Positions 1 through 14,400 of a stretch of DNA of 64,000 bases are shown piece by piece (the stretch's first letter is position 1; the number at the start of each line of letters is the position of its first letter). Origin of the DNA: Drosophila miranda (lineage: Eukaryota; Arthropoda; Insecta; Diptera; Drosophilidae); NCBI RefSeq assembly GCF_003369915.1, contig NC_046675.1, positions 11,222,001 through 11,286,000 on the forward strand, given 5' to 3'. Below the pieces are notes generated by a model that ran no database searches, was not told the DNA's origin, and saw only the letters and a program-made list of their open reading frames with translations. The position numbers were made by a program, and so were the translations under genes.

Positions 1-1
1 G

Positions 2-3000
2 AACGATGATGACGACTTGGTGGCTGCCCTGGAGATCCATGAATTGCTGGAGAGCAACGTAATGTCGCATAAGTTATAATGCGATCAGCCAGAGGTTAAT
101 CAGAATTTCCGTAAATTCAGCAGGATCAATCTGGATCGAAGACCGACGAACCTGCAGTGCATGCAGAGGATGAGTGCCACGGCTTCGACGTGGCCACCGG
201 CCACAATTGGATCTTTCCGAACAATCTTCCCCTGCGATCGTATCAGCAAAATATCGTCCAGTCGGCACTCTATAAAAACACATTGGTGGTTCTGCCGACG
301 GGTCTGGGGAAGACGTTCATCGCAGCCGTGGTTATGTACAACTTCTATCGATGGTATCCTCAGGGAAAGATCATCTTCATGGCCCCAACGCGGCCACTCG
401 TCGCCCAGCAGATTGCCGCCTGTCAGAAGATCATGCCCTTCCCGGGTTCCGACACCGTGCAACTGACGGGTATGTTGAGCAACGTCACAATATAGTGTGC
501 CAAGAGTAAGGAAGTGTCTTTGGTTTCGTCAGGACAACTAGCGCGTCCGAAGCGTGCTCAACTGTGGGCCAGCAAGCGCGTTTTCTTCGCCACACCCCAG
601 GTGGTTCACTCCGATATGCTGGAGACGGACGACAGAGCTTATTTTCCATTTGGCGCCATCAAACTCCTGGTGGTGGATGAGGCGCATCGGGCCAAGGGCC
701 GCTACGCCTTCACCCAAGTGGCCGATTGCATGATGGCCCACAATCCGAACTTCCGCATGCTAGCCTTGTCCGCTACGCCAGGACGAACGATGGAGGACGT
801 GGCCACTGTCTGCCAGAACCTGTACATTGCCAACCTTCAAGTTCGCTGGGACAACTCAATTGATGTCCAGCCCTACATACACAGGCGCATTATACGAACG
901 ATTGTGGTGCCCCTCAAGGATAGGATGAAGGAGACGCGCGAGCGTTTGCTTCAGATTATCGAACCGTATCTGCGACAGCTCATTGCTGCGGACGTTCTGA
1001 AGGGGACCAAGGGCAACATCAGCAAGAACAATTTGCTCTACGATCAGAAAACGTTCAACGAACGCTCGGCCAAGGGGCAGCGACATCCAGAGCACAACAT
1101 CATTGCTGGAAACTTTGCCGCGTGCATTAGTCTGTATCACTCCCTGGAGCTGATGGAGCGGCACGGACTGCGTGTGTTCGTGAATAACTTTGATGCGGAT
1201 GAGGAGGGACGTGAAAAGTTTGTCCTGGCCCGAGACGGAGACCTAAGAAATTTGGTGGATCAGGTGCGTCTGAATTTGGGTGCTAATCCCCTAGATTTCA
1301 CCACGCATACTATGACGAACGGTGAAGTGCCTGCGATGCCTGCTGATCTGGACTTTGGCCATGCCAAGTATGAAAAACTGCGTCTGGTGCTGCTCGAGCA
1401 CTTTGCGGTAATACAGGTTCTTAAATCGACAGCCTCTAGATCTCCACTCACGTTTCACATGTTTCAGTCGAATGCCGAGTCCCGTGCCATTGTATTCTGC
1501 GAGTACCGTGAGTCTGTGATGCTGATTCATCGACTACTCCTCCAGCACAGACCCCTGCTGCGTGCCCGGTGCTTTGTTGGACAAGGAAGCACCGCAGGAG
1601 CGAGCTATGCGCTGACGCAGAAGCAGCAGATCCAGATCATGGCTGATTTTCGAAGCGGCACCAGCAACGTCCTCGTGGCCACCTCCATTGGCGAGGAGGG
1701 CATTGATGTGGGCGAAGTGGAAATGATTGTATGCTTCGACATTTGCAGCTCGAATCCCACGCGTTTCGTGCAACGCATAGGTCGAACCGGAAGGAAGAAG
1801 AACGGTGAGGTTGTGATGCTCGTCACCGAGGGACGAGAGCACCAAGTCCTCAAAGATGTGCTGGCTAACAAGGATCAGACAAACAAGAAACTGCTTAACT
1901 CATCCGTGGTGCGAATGTCGCTATATGCAAACAATCCCCGAATGGTGCCATCGCAGTTTCAACCCAAGTGCGAAGAGAAGCACATGGAAGCAGCTGCCGT
2001 TGAGGAAAAGCCGAAACTGAAACCCTCGGCAAAGGCAAAGGAACCGAAAAAACGAAAAGAGACGAATGTAACCCTCCACAAGTTCTTAAAGCAAAGTAGC
2101 CATCCTTCGGAGAGTCAGGGAATACTTCAGGGACTCCAACCTTATCAAATGAGTGAAGCCTCCCAGCAGATGATTCAGGACCAAGCGACTCGGAACAGTG
2201 TAAGCGTTAAGAACTTCCTCCTGGACACCCAGGCAACATCCAAGTTGAGCAACAGTCAGGAGGAGATTCAACGCCTGCGAAAGCTAACACGTATATTGCA
2301 ATCGAACAAGCCGATTATCACGGCCTCCCAGGACCTTATCAGCCATCTGCAAGACAAGGAGCTGCCCCGACAGCTTAAGCTCCATCTCCTGCGCAGTAAT
2401 CCCATCTTCGTACAGGAAACCCATTCAAAGATGGTGCTTCAAAACCAGATGAACATTCCCGAGGAACGTTTGAATAGCCGGCAGCAACGAACCAGAAATA
2501 ACTACAAGCTGCTTTTGGAAATATGCGATGGGTCCGAGAAACTAGAGGAACTTTTAGAGTCGGAGCCATCTCTGGCAGAGATTACCCTCAAGGATCTGGA
2601 GAGTCCACTGGATGAGGAGACAGAAAGAGCATTTAGAGCCACCTGTGATAGGATTTTCGAAGGACTAGATGAGCATGGCCTGAATTCAGACAATTTCGAG
2701 CTGAAGCAGCAGCTCTTGGAGAAGCTGGAGTTGCGAAATCTGGAGGCGACAGTGCACGAGCAACTTGGTGGCGAGGAAGTCACCTGGTTGGATGATGAAT
2801 GGGAGCAAAAGGTTGAAACAGAATGCAATTCCATGTATCAAAGTCAATGGCTGGACTTTGCCGCCACAGAAGCGGTGCCGCATAGATCAACGCCACTTAG
2901 AGTAAAGCCCGAGAGCCGATTAAAGTCCGAAGTACTCCAGGAGGAAGACGAGTGCGATTCACGGGTGGAGGCAAGCGATCTGGGTGATAGCTTGGTTCGA

Positions 3001-4481
3001 TTAAATTGCTTGATGAGTGAGACGGCCCCAGGTCTGAAGACTGAAAAAACAGAAGCGGAAGCATTTGCAGAACCCACACAAAGTCCACCGCCAGATCTGG
3101 AATCGGAGGCAAACGTAAGACCAGACCCACATGTGATCCCATTATTAAGCGTGACGCCTGATATAAAAGCAGTTGCTACTGTAGAAGCAACTCCAGATGA
3201 CTTGGGAATCGATTTGAATGATTTCCTGGAACCAATGGCTGAGGAGGTGGTGCTGATGAGCCAGCAGAAGCGGGACACTCTCTTGCCAAGTGATGCTATG
3301 AAAGAGAACATACCTGATTTTTTCCAATCCTGCTCTACTCCACGTAATATTTCACCAGACATCTTTGATTGCGACTCTGTGTCACCATGCAAACCGCAGG
3401 CCAAAAGTCTAGCCGCCAAATTAGCGGCCAAAACCACCTCAACTGCAGCAGTTGTTCGCACTCCTCCCTCAAAGGCCCGTAATCTTCCGGATGCCATCCA
3501 CTCGCCAGAACATCGAAAGCGGACTACTCCGTGTGTCCCAGATAAGTCACCCAGCATTTTCGATCTGTACCTAAATCGTATGCGTGGGTGCGGGCGTATG
3601 GCCAAAGCGGCCGAGTCCCTGCATCGTCTGACTTCAATGAATGCGTCTACATCAAAAACTCGTACAGTAGTCAATGAAGAGGATTCGCCTATCATACGGA
3701 GACCATCGAAGCGAAAGATCATTATCAGTTCCGATGAAGAAGAACAACAGAAATCAATCCAGCCGGTGCCGGACACCCAGGCTGATCTCGATTCCGATGA
3801 GGGTGAACAAATTCCTGCCACTCAAATGGTATTTAATCGCACACTTCTTAAAATACTATAATTATAGCTCCTTTATTGAATGCCTTTCAGCCGGAAACAC
3901 CAACTCCCCAGACCAGGCCACGCCAGAAACGCCGTAGATTTAACTCCTTCATTGTCGATGAAGCAGAAAAAAGCGGATCGGATCACGAAGAGGAGGCAGA
4001 GCACACCATTGGCGCGTATCTAAAGGATTCTGTGATAGTATCTAGCGACGATGAGGACCACAATGACACCACTGATCATGCCATGTACCTGCAGGCTATC
4101 AGGTAAGTAAAGAATACTTTGATGTGATAACGTTTTATACGATATAACTTTTGCAGGAGTCCCGTTCAACGTCCTGGTGCCTTTAAGATTCCCGCTCGCC
4201 GTGTATATCACGATGAGTCGCTCATCTTCTCACAGGCTGTTGAGGCAGAAGCCTCCCAGTATATGCCCTCTTCCTTTGTTGTTGCCGACGAGAGTTTGAC
4301 ACACGAGAAGCATGATGTTTCCGAGTGCCCGCTGGAGCGGGCCGAACGTATTCTAAAAGAGCGACGTAGACAGCGCCGACTTGGAGTCGAACTGCCACCA
4401 GCTCCTTCCAACAAGCGACGTCGTGTGCACACGATAGCCAGTTCCAGCGATGATGATGACGATGTGGTCTTTTTAAATTAA
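2..4481 (+). CDS. Fancm: Fancm-type DEAH helicase/translocase, 5' end missing
   Basis: Fanconi anaemia group M ATPase, a superfamily 2 helicase that remodels stalled forks and recombination intermediates in the nucleus. The coding sequence reads join(<2..58, 121..469, 533..3828, 3891..4102, 4157..4481), with GT-AG introns of 54-62 nt; 1412 residues are visible and the start codon lies left of the window. The reading frame holds across every junction. Helicase motifs are in order: Walker A PTGLGKT (295-315), APTRPLVAQ, DEAH (676-687), LSATPG (about 766-783), a motif V patch ATSIGEEGIDVG and QRIGRTGR (1771-1794). The roughly 600-residue tail is acidic and low in complexity, with no visible ERCC4-like nuclease or HhH module, as I recall for fly Fancm. 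Three hydrophobic-acidic patches near the end look like SUMO-interaction motifs. In-frame stops follow two donors (TAG at 493-495; TAA at 3859-3861), so splicing is required. Confidence 0.93.
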
Positions 4482-4980
4482 AGATCAGTCCAATCACATC
4501 ACAATACGATATTCACTGTAATATGTATTCGGGTCATAATGTGTTCAAGTTCAAAGTAATTGTAAGGTTAGCAAATAGTTGTAAATCAAAGACAAGTAAG
4601 GGTAAGGAATTTCCTTAAAATTCGATCGTTTTTACTTTGTATATGTGTGTGTTCCATTCAAATTGTTTCAAATTATTATGTAAATTATATTATCGTCTTT
4701 CAATCGTGTCATAAAACGCAAAAGGTAATTGAAAAATGTTTCCATATATAAACTGTAGTTGAACTGATGTTGGCCGCGCCAATGATTCTGGCCGGATTGG
4801 GGCGATCTCGAGCTGGAGCCTCTTTTTACCATATTGTTGATGCTGTAGCGAAGAGCGAAGGCTTCTCTTTGTCACATTGTTGTTGGGGGGACTGGCAATA
4901 GATACAAATTACACACTGTTCAACACTGTTCAACGTTGTGTATTACTGAAATATAAGTTTGGTTTTTGAATAAAATATAA
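4482..4980 (+). other. Fancm 3' UTR region
   Basis: AT-rich sequence follows the Fancm stop codon. An ATTAAA overlaps the stop (about 4478-4483) and a canonical AATAAA lies at 4969-4974, so the transcript probably ends near 4.5 kb or just after 4.98 kb. No open frame here is convincing. Confidence 0.45.
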
Positions 4981-7096
4981 TTGAATATATAAATATAGAA
5001 TTAACCGAAAAAATGACCATATGTACATGAATTTACATATATGAATATCGTACCTTCTTAATCTGCCCTTAAACATTGCCGAACCAAGTTACCGGAACCG
5101 CATAGTACCTTTCAAATGCAGGCTTAATTAAGGCCAAGTTGGTTGTAAAATATGTACGTTAAGAGAACCCAATTACTTGATTTCGTGGTTTCCATAAAAA
5201 CGAACGTACAGTGACGGTAAAGCATATTCAAATTCCCCGCATGGGGTTTCTACCAACATTTTTCCACTGCAGTGTGCGGCATAATCAATAATTTTTAATT
5301 TAACAACAATCGTTTCAGCGTAATAACCATTATTATATTTTCAACAATAACAGGCACAACAGCAATAGCAAAAGCAACAACGAAAACTCAATTCAATTTT
5401 AATGGAGTTGCAATAAAACAGAAAAAGCGAAAAAAATTGATATTGCCATGCGGCCATAAGCCAGGCCCGGGGACTGGGACCGGGCCACGGACCGAAAGCC
5501 AGAGGCAGCCAACCAGACGGAAAAGCGAACCAGTCAAGCAGTACAGTACAATTTTGCAATTGCAATAAAATAATTTAAAATCGTTTTCATCAACATCAGC
5601 TCAAAGAGTTTTTGTTGCCAGTCTGCCAGTCGAAATGCAAAAATGATTTTGCGGCAATCAGCAATTCCTGGCCTGGCCCGATGCTGAGACTGAGGCTGAG
5701 GCAGAGCTGAGCTGATGATGACGTTGACTTGTTGATGATCAAAATGATGGATGGCTATTTGAAATTGATTCGCTGTGAATGTGAATGCGATTTCCATGCC
5801 ATTCCCCTGACTGTGTCTCTCTCTCTCTCTCTTTTGGCTGACTTGGCCATCATTTTCATAGTGGCCATCGCCATTGCCAAGCCAGAGTCCAAGCCAATTG
5901 CAGGTTCAGCTGGCTGGGATCTGGCCCGAGTCTTTACGGTCCCGACGATTTCCTTAATACGAAACGTGCTTGCCTGATGCGCCGTGTCCAATTTTGTAGT
6001 TCGTTCTTTGTAGGGTATGCTAAATCGCACTCAAATCCGTTCTCAGAGTTTCACTTTGGGTTTGGTTTTAGCTTAACTCTGTGTTTGGGCTTTTATAAAT
6101 GGTCCGCCTATCGTTTTAGTCGAATTGCGGTTAAATTGTCTTGCGAAACAAAACCAATTCCAATTTCAAACAAAACGTTTTGCGAAAATTACGTAGAGGT
6201 GTACTCCAGACGTGCTGTTGCAACACGTTTAAGCTGAAGAAGTTGAAGAACTGCAGTAAATGGCCTGCAAACGATGGATCGATGGAGAACTCATCGGAAG
6301 TGTTTTTACTGATTGGCATTCTGTAGATCGCGGTTCAAGGAAATGATCATCGAGAATGATTTACGAGCATAATAAAGAGCAGTTTCGAGAGCCGGGAAGG
6401 AACCATTGCCCGGCCATATGTTTGATTCCTTCTCAATGACAAATCGATTTCAAATTGATCCACTGGCTCTTTGGTAACACAATGGAAACGCCCACCAACG
6501 AGGGTCGTGTCGAAACCGTCTCACTGTATGATCGTTCTCTATCATATCTCTTGACAAATTGATATTGTCTAAGCCATTTTCGATATGCATATTTATGTTT
6601 TCGATATGTTTTTGTTGCTTGACTCACGACTTTGTTGCCCGGCCTTATCGTTTTATAATTTTTCTTGGCTTTCATTCCCAGGTCCCCGGCTTGGCGTCTT
6701 GTCAACACACTCACTTAGAGACAAAGGGCGGTGTAATGGGTCTGGGTCTGGGCGTGGACGTGGAAGTGGCGGCCATCGCCAGCCGAGCGCATCCACATCC
6801 GGCCTGGAGTTCTTTGTTGCCGGACTGATAAGTTTCTTGATGCCCCGTTGACTTGTCTTGTCATATTATCATGTTGGCATGTCAAAAGTGCTAGGCAATT
6901 ATGGCTGTCTCTCCCTCTTCTAGATGTGGGGCTGTGTGGGCTTCGATTCATAGTCACATATATTTATGAGGTTTTATGGACGCTGTCTTTGATTAATGTA
7001 TGACAGGCTAGCGCTGGCCATATGAATATTAAACTTTGCTGGCCTGCCGCTTTCCCATTTAGAGGCGACATCAATTAGCCGCTGGCCAAGCTCGCG

Positions 7097-7104
7097 TATA
7101 AATA
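7097..7104 (+). promoter_or_regulatory. Isolated TATA-box match
   Basis: TATAAATA in a GC-flanked context (CGCG before it). No Inr-like sequence at the expected +30 distance and no ORF with splice support downstream, so this is only a candidate promoter for an unknown non-coding transcript. Confidence 0.15.
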
Positions 7105-7573
7105 CATTAACACAAATCGTCGAGCATTCGGAGTGCCTTCCTCTCTGGTCGGTCTCCGTCTCTCTTATCGCCGCTTGTAAATGTCTCAACTATTTGTTAA
7201 ATGCTAAAGCGACATGGTCATAATGGAAATGACAACTTAACAGCGTCGTCGAAGCCGACGACGGACGACAACAGCAAGGCGAGGAGGACGCGGAGGACGA
7301 CAGTCCCGATAGGAATGGCAAAAATGTTAAAAGGCTCGGTCAAGTGGCTACAGGCCCAGTCCTCGCCAGACCTCACCAGGTCTTTCGGTGATAACTGTAT
7401 TGAGAGTGTCATTAACATTTTGATTTGGTTGCCTGGCATCGGACTTCGGCTGGGTCCAAACTTGGCTCGGGACCTGGCTCTGGGCTCAACTTCAACTCTA
7501 TTATGAGCTCCGACTGCATTTCGCTGGCTACTTATCGGCACTTGAGACATGCACATCATTTGTTAAATAAAGT

Positions 7574-7597
7574 AGAGTCAGAGTCAGAGTCAGAGTC
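7574..7597. repeat. GAGTCA hexamer microsatellite
   Basis: About four tandem copies of a GAGTCA unit in intergenic DNA. Confidence 0.85.
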
Positions 7598-8391
7598 CGT
7601 CCACTCTCCACTCTCCAAGGTGCCACTGGCCCCCTCCCCGTTCGAGAGTGCGAGGCAATTAATCAGGGCGATGTTTTTGCATGCAAAATGAAAACACCTT
7701 TTTAAGGCATCTCGGGAACAACAGCAACAGGCTCCGCAACAAGAACAACCGCAACGATGTCATCAATCAGGCGACAAGGAGAGGCTGGGGCTCCTGGGGG
7801 GTGGCATCGGACTGGATCCGTGTGGCGCTTTCGTTTCGAGTGTGGTGTGGTGTGGGTGCAGGGCAAAATTAAAAAGCGTCAATTTGTCACACGTGGTCAG
7901 CTTTAGACTTCGGATCATTCCCCGTTCTCATTCTCATTCTCATCGTCGTCCTCGTCCTCGCCTCGTTTTCGTCATTAACAACGGTTTTGTGGTTGAGTTT
8001 TTAATTGCCACCGCGTTCGAGCTGTGCTTCAGTTTCAGATTCGGATTGGGATTGGGATTCGGTTTGGAGTGCGATTTCGAGTTACCAAGCTGGCACACTT
8101 TTATGGCCTCAGCGATCCATTAAGTGAGCAATTGGACGGCGATGACAACGTAGTAGGAGCGTGGGTGTAATGGAGGCTGGCCAATGAGAGTGCCTGACTG
8201 ATGGGGAGCGTGGGGGTGGTGATGCTACGACGACAACTTACGCTTGCACATACATCAGGCTTTGTCGCTCGGCCCTGATTGCCGGGGCTTCGCTTGATTT
8301 GTGTAAATGATTTGCCGTTGACCATGGCCTGATGCCTGTTTGGTGTTGGACGGACCTAATGGCACTTTACTTTATGGCTGTCTGTCGGTAT

Positions 8392-8420
8392 TGCGGGAGG
8401 AAGCGGGAGGAAGCGGGAGG
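8392..8420. repeat. Three tandem copies of a 10 bp unit
   Basis: The unit is GCGGGAGGAA, repeated nearly perfectly three times in otherwise unremarkable intergenic DNA. Confidence 0.85.
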
Positions 8421-11400
8421 GAATCTCATTTCCCATGTGCGGATGTCTCATAACTAGTAAGGATACATGTACATAAATATTTAATATGATTATTATTTTA
8501 TAAGGAAGTTCGTTTTGTAGCTTATTTTACGTTTGTAGATTATACATTATTAATTAATTCTAAATTGGAGAGTCCATAATAGCCCCATTCATAAGCCAAG
8601 AGATAACTGCTTAATCAAATTTACTTTACCCTTCATTAGTATGGATTGCTTTGAGAATATCCTTGGAAAATTTTCAAATCACCTCAATGATTGGTTTCTT
8701 ATTGAATCAGAATCAGACTTCTTTCGGCTCTGCACATTTTCCAATTCATTCCAACGCCGACTCGAGCCGGACACTCTCCGAGGCAATGTTCATCATTCTT
8801 CCGCTAATGACAGGGCCGCCATTTTGAAATATTCAAGAGGCTGGTGGAGCTCTGCTCTGAAGCTGTTCTATCACCATTAGTTGGAGGCCCACTCGCAGTG
8901 ATGTTTGTGTTGCTGGTGGGGCTGTTGTGGTACGAGTACTCCCACTTGGCGGAGCTTTGGGGCTTTCGGGCCGGCCGGAGGAGCAAACAAGTTTCATTTG
9001 TCAGTTGGCCAGGGCAATTTTCCGACCCTGGATGAGGCTGGCCCGCTGGATGCATTTTCAAGCCAACACCTGGACCCGCCTGCCTTCCCGGCTGACACCA
9101 GCATGAGGCCATTTGAAATTAATGAACTGTGATTCACAGTCCTCTCTCTCTCTCTCTTTGTCTATCTCCATCTCTCTGCTTTCTCTTGGGCTTGAGATCC
9201 CGCTTCCGGTGCCGTCCATGCCCAAGCTTTTTTTCATTTTCACTAAAGTGCATTTCACATGATGGACGAGACACAGGCCCATCTCCGGGCACCCCAGAGC
9301 GGCCTCCTGCTCCTGGCTGCCATTTTTAATTGTTTTGGGAACAAGCGGGCCAGCAGAAACGAACATTTTCATTTGTTATTCTCGGGAAAAACTGTACAAA
9401 AAAATGAATGGCAAATGCTAATTTGTGTGCCGGATTTGAAAAATGAATTTCGATTTCGATTTGAGCTTCAGTTGCACGCTCATTTATAATTTCGCCATGA
9501 GTCATTTTTCACTCATGTCTCTAGCGATTTTCGCGTATTAATGGAGAGTGTATTCCCCAAATTAAATATTAAACACCCCGATCCGAAACATTTTAATGAT
9601 TTGCTTTAAGAAATAAACACATTTTAATTAGCATTTAAAATACGTTTTAAGCAAAAAGCTTTTAAGAAACGGCGCCATAACAATAATCATAACAAAATCA
9701 CAAAACAAAGTCGCTCACAGATCGATGCATCAAAATATGAGAGGGGCACGGAACGGAACGGAGGACACTCGGGGGAATCTCGACCTCAAGATACAAATTT
9801 AATTGTGCACTGAGAAAAATATATCTCTGTATCTTAGTTTATATTCTGCAGACCCTCTTTAAGTCTTTGCCCAAAGTCTTTCCTTCTACCCTTCCCTTGT
9901 TTTCTTAAGACCTGAAGCCACTGCAATCATACTAAAAATACACTGAAAACACAGCAAAGCCGTTGAAATTGTTTTGAAATCATTGTATTTTCTTCGAGTG
10001 CTGGTTCGGGCTCAGCTCCAGCTCCAGCTCGTTCATTAACAAGCGCGTCAAAGTGATAAGAGTGCGAGAGTGAGCAGTAAGCTGAGGCGCAGGCAGAGGC
10101 AGAGGGGCTCGGTAGAGAAACAGGTCACAATGCTAATTGATTGCAGCGAAGTCGTCGTCGACGTGGGCCATACCAATAAAATTATTGAAGCCACCGCCAG
10201 GAGAGACGCATTTCTCGAGTCGTTTTCGGAGACTCGATAAGCAAATTGCATCCCAAAATGTGACCCGGGCCAAAAGATCGAATATGACTCATCCACAGTA
10301 CGGGTATAAACGAACATCAGGTAGGAGAGGCTCAGGGGAACAATAAAAATATCCGAGTCGTTGTCTAATGCTCTAAGGGCCTGAGCGGTCTGTCGGATCT
10401 CAACGATCTGGTCGCTGTCTCTAGAAATTAAGCAATTAACTTGGGTAGTTGAGATAAGTACGTGCTATATGTAGAGAAAGGGGCCAGGGACGGGGCCCAA
10501 AGGCTGAAGGCGGGGAAAGGTGTCGTTTTAATATTTGTAACCCGATCGAGACGATTAAAATGCATTTAGCCAATTTGTATATGCAAATAAAATTCCGAAC
10601 GGGTTGTAGAAATTCCGATTCGAGATCAGAGTCCGGCAAGAAACTTTTACGATCCGCTTTTTAATGCCACTCAAATGTTATAATTTGCTTTCAAAATATC
10701 TAATGTCCGTCCGTCTTTAACTGTTTACTCGTTTTATGGAGGCCTAGCCTTAAAAGGCTTAAACGAAAGCTTGACTTAAGGTTTGTTTCGTATTGTTTAG
10801 TTTTTTTTTTATGACCGTATCTTATTTAATTATTTTTATGTGCCAAAGAGGCACTAAAATGTTGAATTTCGTTTCCCTAATAAGTTAAAAGAGTTGTTAT
10901 ACAAATTAGTTCAATGTGCTAAAACTCTATAAAATACATTGGGAGAAAAGCATTCGACTTATATTCAAATTTTTAGCACTAATATGCTCTATAAGGGTAT
11001 TCGTAACAGACGTACCAAGGGAATTTAAACCGCTTATAAAATCAGTTTAACTTTCATATTTTTATTACAGCCAAAAAGTCAAAAAGTTTCTATTAATACT
11101 TTATAAGCAGGCTAAATAATTTCTTTTCATATATCTATAAGGTTTTGTGTCTTAAGCATTCATGGATTATGCTCTGCTCTGCAGTGATTTATGTGTATAT
11201 ATGTTTTAAATTAGATATATAGAAGACTAAATACAAATAATATTGTTGAAGAAAGATCTCAAAGATTCATCAGTTTATGATAGCTTAGCAAATGAATCAC
11301 TCTACCTACCTCTTAGCCCGTAGGGACTCGAACAAAACACTGCAAACGCTCGTATATCTAAGCAATTACCCTCTGTGTACGAAAATTGGGCAATTTGCCT

Positions 11401-14400
11401 TCGAATTTATGACCCACATATCATACTCTTTCCCAATTCCAGCTCCAAACATTTCAATTCCCACTCCTATTCCCTTTGCGCCAAAAAGCCACTTGAAACA
11501 ATAAAAATCATGACTCCCCCATTGCAGAGACTGCAGAGTAGGAAAGAATGATCCATAAATTTGAAGGCTAATCGCACACACTCCCGGCGAGCTGGCGGAA
11601 ATTGTTTGTAATCATACGAAAATTGCCTACAAATGAACTGCTTAACGGCGTGTCGCCCATTCAGACAATCAGAATCCCCCCATCCCCCAGCCCCCCCGCG
11701 AAAAACCCATTTAACCCGGCTCCGAAAATTGTGCCAAATTTGCGTTTGCGGCAGAAATCCCCGACTGGCATTGCGCGGGGGCATATTTAATTTATAAAAC
11801 AGCTAAAACGGCACCCACCAAATTGGCCAAGAGCCACGGCGCTGGCGAGGGAGTGGTGGGTGGAGGGGCTTCGGACTCGGCCCTGCTTTGCCGAGTGTTC
11901 CGTGAAAAGAATCGGTAACTTATTAAAAATGCCCATATACATGCAACATACATGAGCCTAAGTACACCCAAGAATATGCACATATATGGCTACATTAGCG
12001 TGCTCAAGAGTGGGTGTGTGGCAGCATAAAAATCAGTAGCTCCTTGTGGCAGCGATGGGAGTGGGTGCGAAATTAATTAGAAACACCCTTCAGGCTGTGT
12101 TCTGTTCCCGGCTCTACTGGGGAATTTACGAAATGGAAGTTCCCAATCAAAGGCCATGTTTAATTGAAATTGGCCATCGAATTGAATCGGGGATGAAGAT
12201 GCTACAGATCCCAGGGGGTTCCAGACTATTTATGGATTCCATATTTGCATTATTCCATTGTTCTAATGTCTAGAAAGTTTTAATTAATTAAATATTAAAG
12301 TAATAGATTAATCGAATCCATATCCATTAGAATCCATTGGATATTATACGCTTAGAAAATTAGGATTAATTTTCTCGTATCTTCAATATTGTTGCCACAG
12401 ATTTTCGTCCTTTGCGGGTGCGGAAGGGGGCGAAATATTGAAATATACGTTTTAGATAATATTTCTATACAAAAAGTATCATTTTATTTCTTCTCCGCTG
12501 TGTGTTCAATATCACCAAACAAGATATCAAAGTGTCTGTCTTTTCAACTTTGATTTGAAAAAATAAGCAGAGGGGAAAATGTGGTTTTGCTCGCCTCGCA
12601 GAACACTCTCCAAACAAAGGTCAAACGCGTCTTAGAACTCAAGACCCACAGCACAGGCAGTGGAAGCGAAGGAGACTCCTGGCCACAAGTCTGTTCAATA
12701 ATTAATGCGTTAATTTATCGCTTAGTAAATTGTGTGGCCAATTGACTCACAAAAACACACGCATAGACCCGATCCCAGCCATTTTGGGGCTGCCTGGTCC
12801 CTTAATCGAAGTCATGTGTGGACAGACGGAGCGAATTTCGAAAAACAATCACGACGGCCTTGGTCTAGGAACTCTCGGAGTTTGATTTTACCGAGGAAAG
12901 CGCTCCCTCCATGTGTTGAGGGAAATCACTTAAATGAGAGCCACCCAACCACCCACAGGCACTCAGACATACATATCCGGCTACACACACACACATCTGG
13001 CAGTTGTAGAAGTTTCACTGTAGTTCCTGGCATGTGTGCATTTGAGAGAGATTCGCATAAAGGTAAAACTGTCACCAATAATAGCCAAGCCCTGACCGCA
13101 CATAAAATCCTCGCTGCGACATCCTCAGAGAGAGAGAGAAAGAGAGATGGGAAATAGTGGAGAGTGGGACAGAGCCATAATCAGTATTGGCATTTTAAGT
13201 GACACTTGCGCTGCCTTCCGCTCAGCCATCGCACTGCCACACACACACACACAGACACACTCGAACTCAATTCGCGTCATGCGCCGCCATTTGTATATGA
13301 GCCAAATAAAAATGCATATCAAATGAGGAGCTGGCAACGCTGCAGCAGCCAGTCCGGCAGGAAGTCAAACAGGAGCAGAATCGGAAGCTGGGGTACAGGA
13401 GCAGATATTATTCGGAGGCACTTGCGCAAAACTTTGCTCTTGAATATTCCATGAAGTTGCCAATAAAGTCAAGTGGCAAGTCCTGGAAACGTTGCTGGAG
13501 GTAGGACCACACACACACACACAAACATACAATGCCTCTGTGCTTAAGGCATGCACCAGCTACAGTGCATACTCGTACACTTGGAAAAACACAACGAATT
13601 ATGAGGAATTTCTGAGAATAACATGGCATTCCTCAGACTCAGTTCAGTTCGGTGGTATTTATAGATTTATGGAGCATCTTTTTGGGCTATATTCATAGAC
13701 GAGTATATTCTTTCAGTGTACTTTGGAGATACACTTAAGCTGAGTTTTGTTTGCCTGTGTGCCTGCCATCCAGCTGCAGTGCTCTGCTGCATACTAATTT
13801 CCATCCACCCTGCCCCTGCCACTGCCACAGCCACAGCCACCACCTCTACCGGTGCCAGTGCCAGTGCCAGTGCCAGTTGCCAGGTACCACCCCCTCTGCT
13901 ATATCCATCCTCAGCCAGCCCCCAGTCCATGCATTGTGGTGGTCTTGGCATCATTCCGTATTCATACCAAGCACCAATTTCTTGTTGCTGTTGTTCTTGC
14001 TGCAGTTATTGTTGTTGCCTGCTATTAAGTGAAATAAAGGTAAAAATGCAATAAAAATGTTGGCCGCCTCTCGTTTTGCATTAAAATTGCATTACAATTG
14101 CCATGGATGGAGGCAATGTTGTTGCTTTTATTATGGCAATTGTTCGGCGTTGTTGTTGCTGTTCAAATGAAATCCAATTAGCCAACTACAAGGCCTACCT
14201 ACAACCAGTAGCAGGAGCAGCAGTACCACCAGCAGCAGCAATGCCAATGCGAAGAGAGTACGACGCTTCGTGACTGTTCCAGAGTCCTTTTCAGAGACGT
14301 GCGTCTATCTGTGTGTATCTGTGTGTATGGATAACTCTGTGTGCGGGCAATTGAATATGCAGTAATTGCTTGTTGCCTTTCTTCATTTTTGGCCATGATT

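Noticed and set aside
2844..3821. 325-codon ORF on the - strand opposite Fancm
   Set aside because: It lies fully antisense to a well-supported exon, is Ser/Arg-rich from reading acidic codons backwards, and shows no domain.
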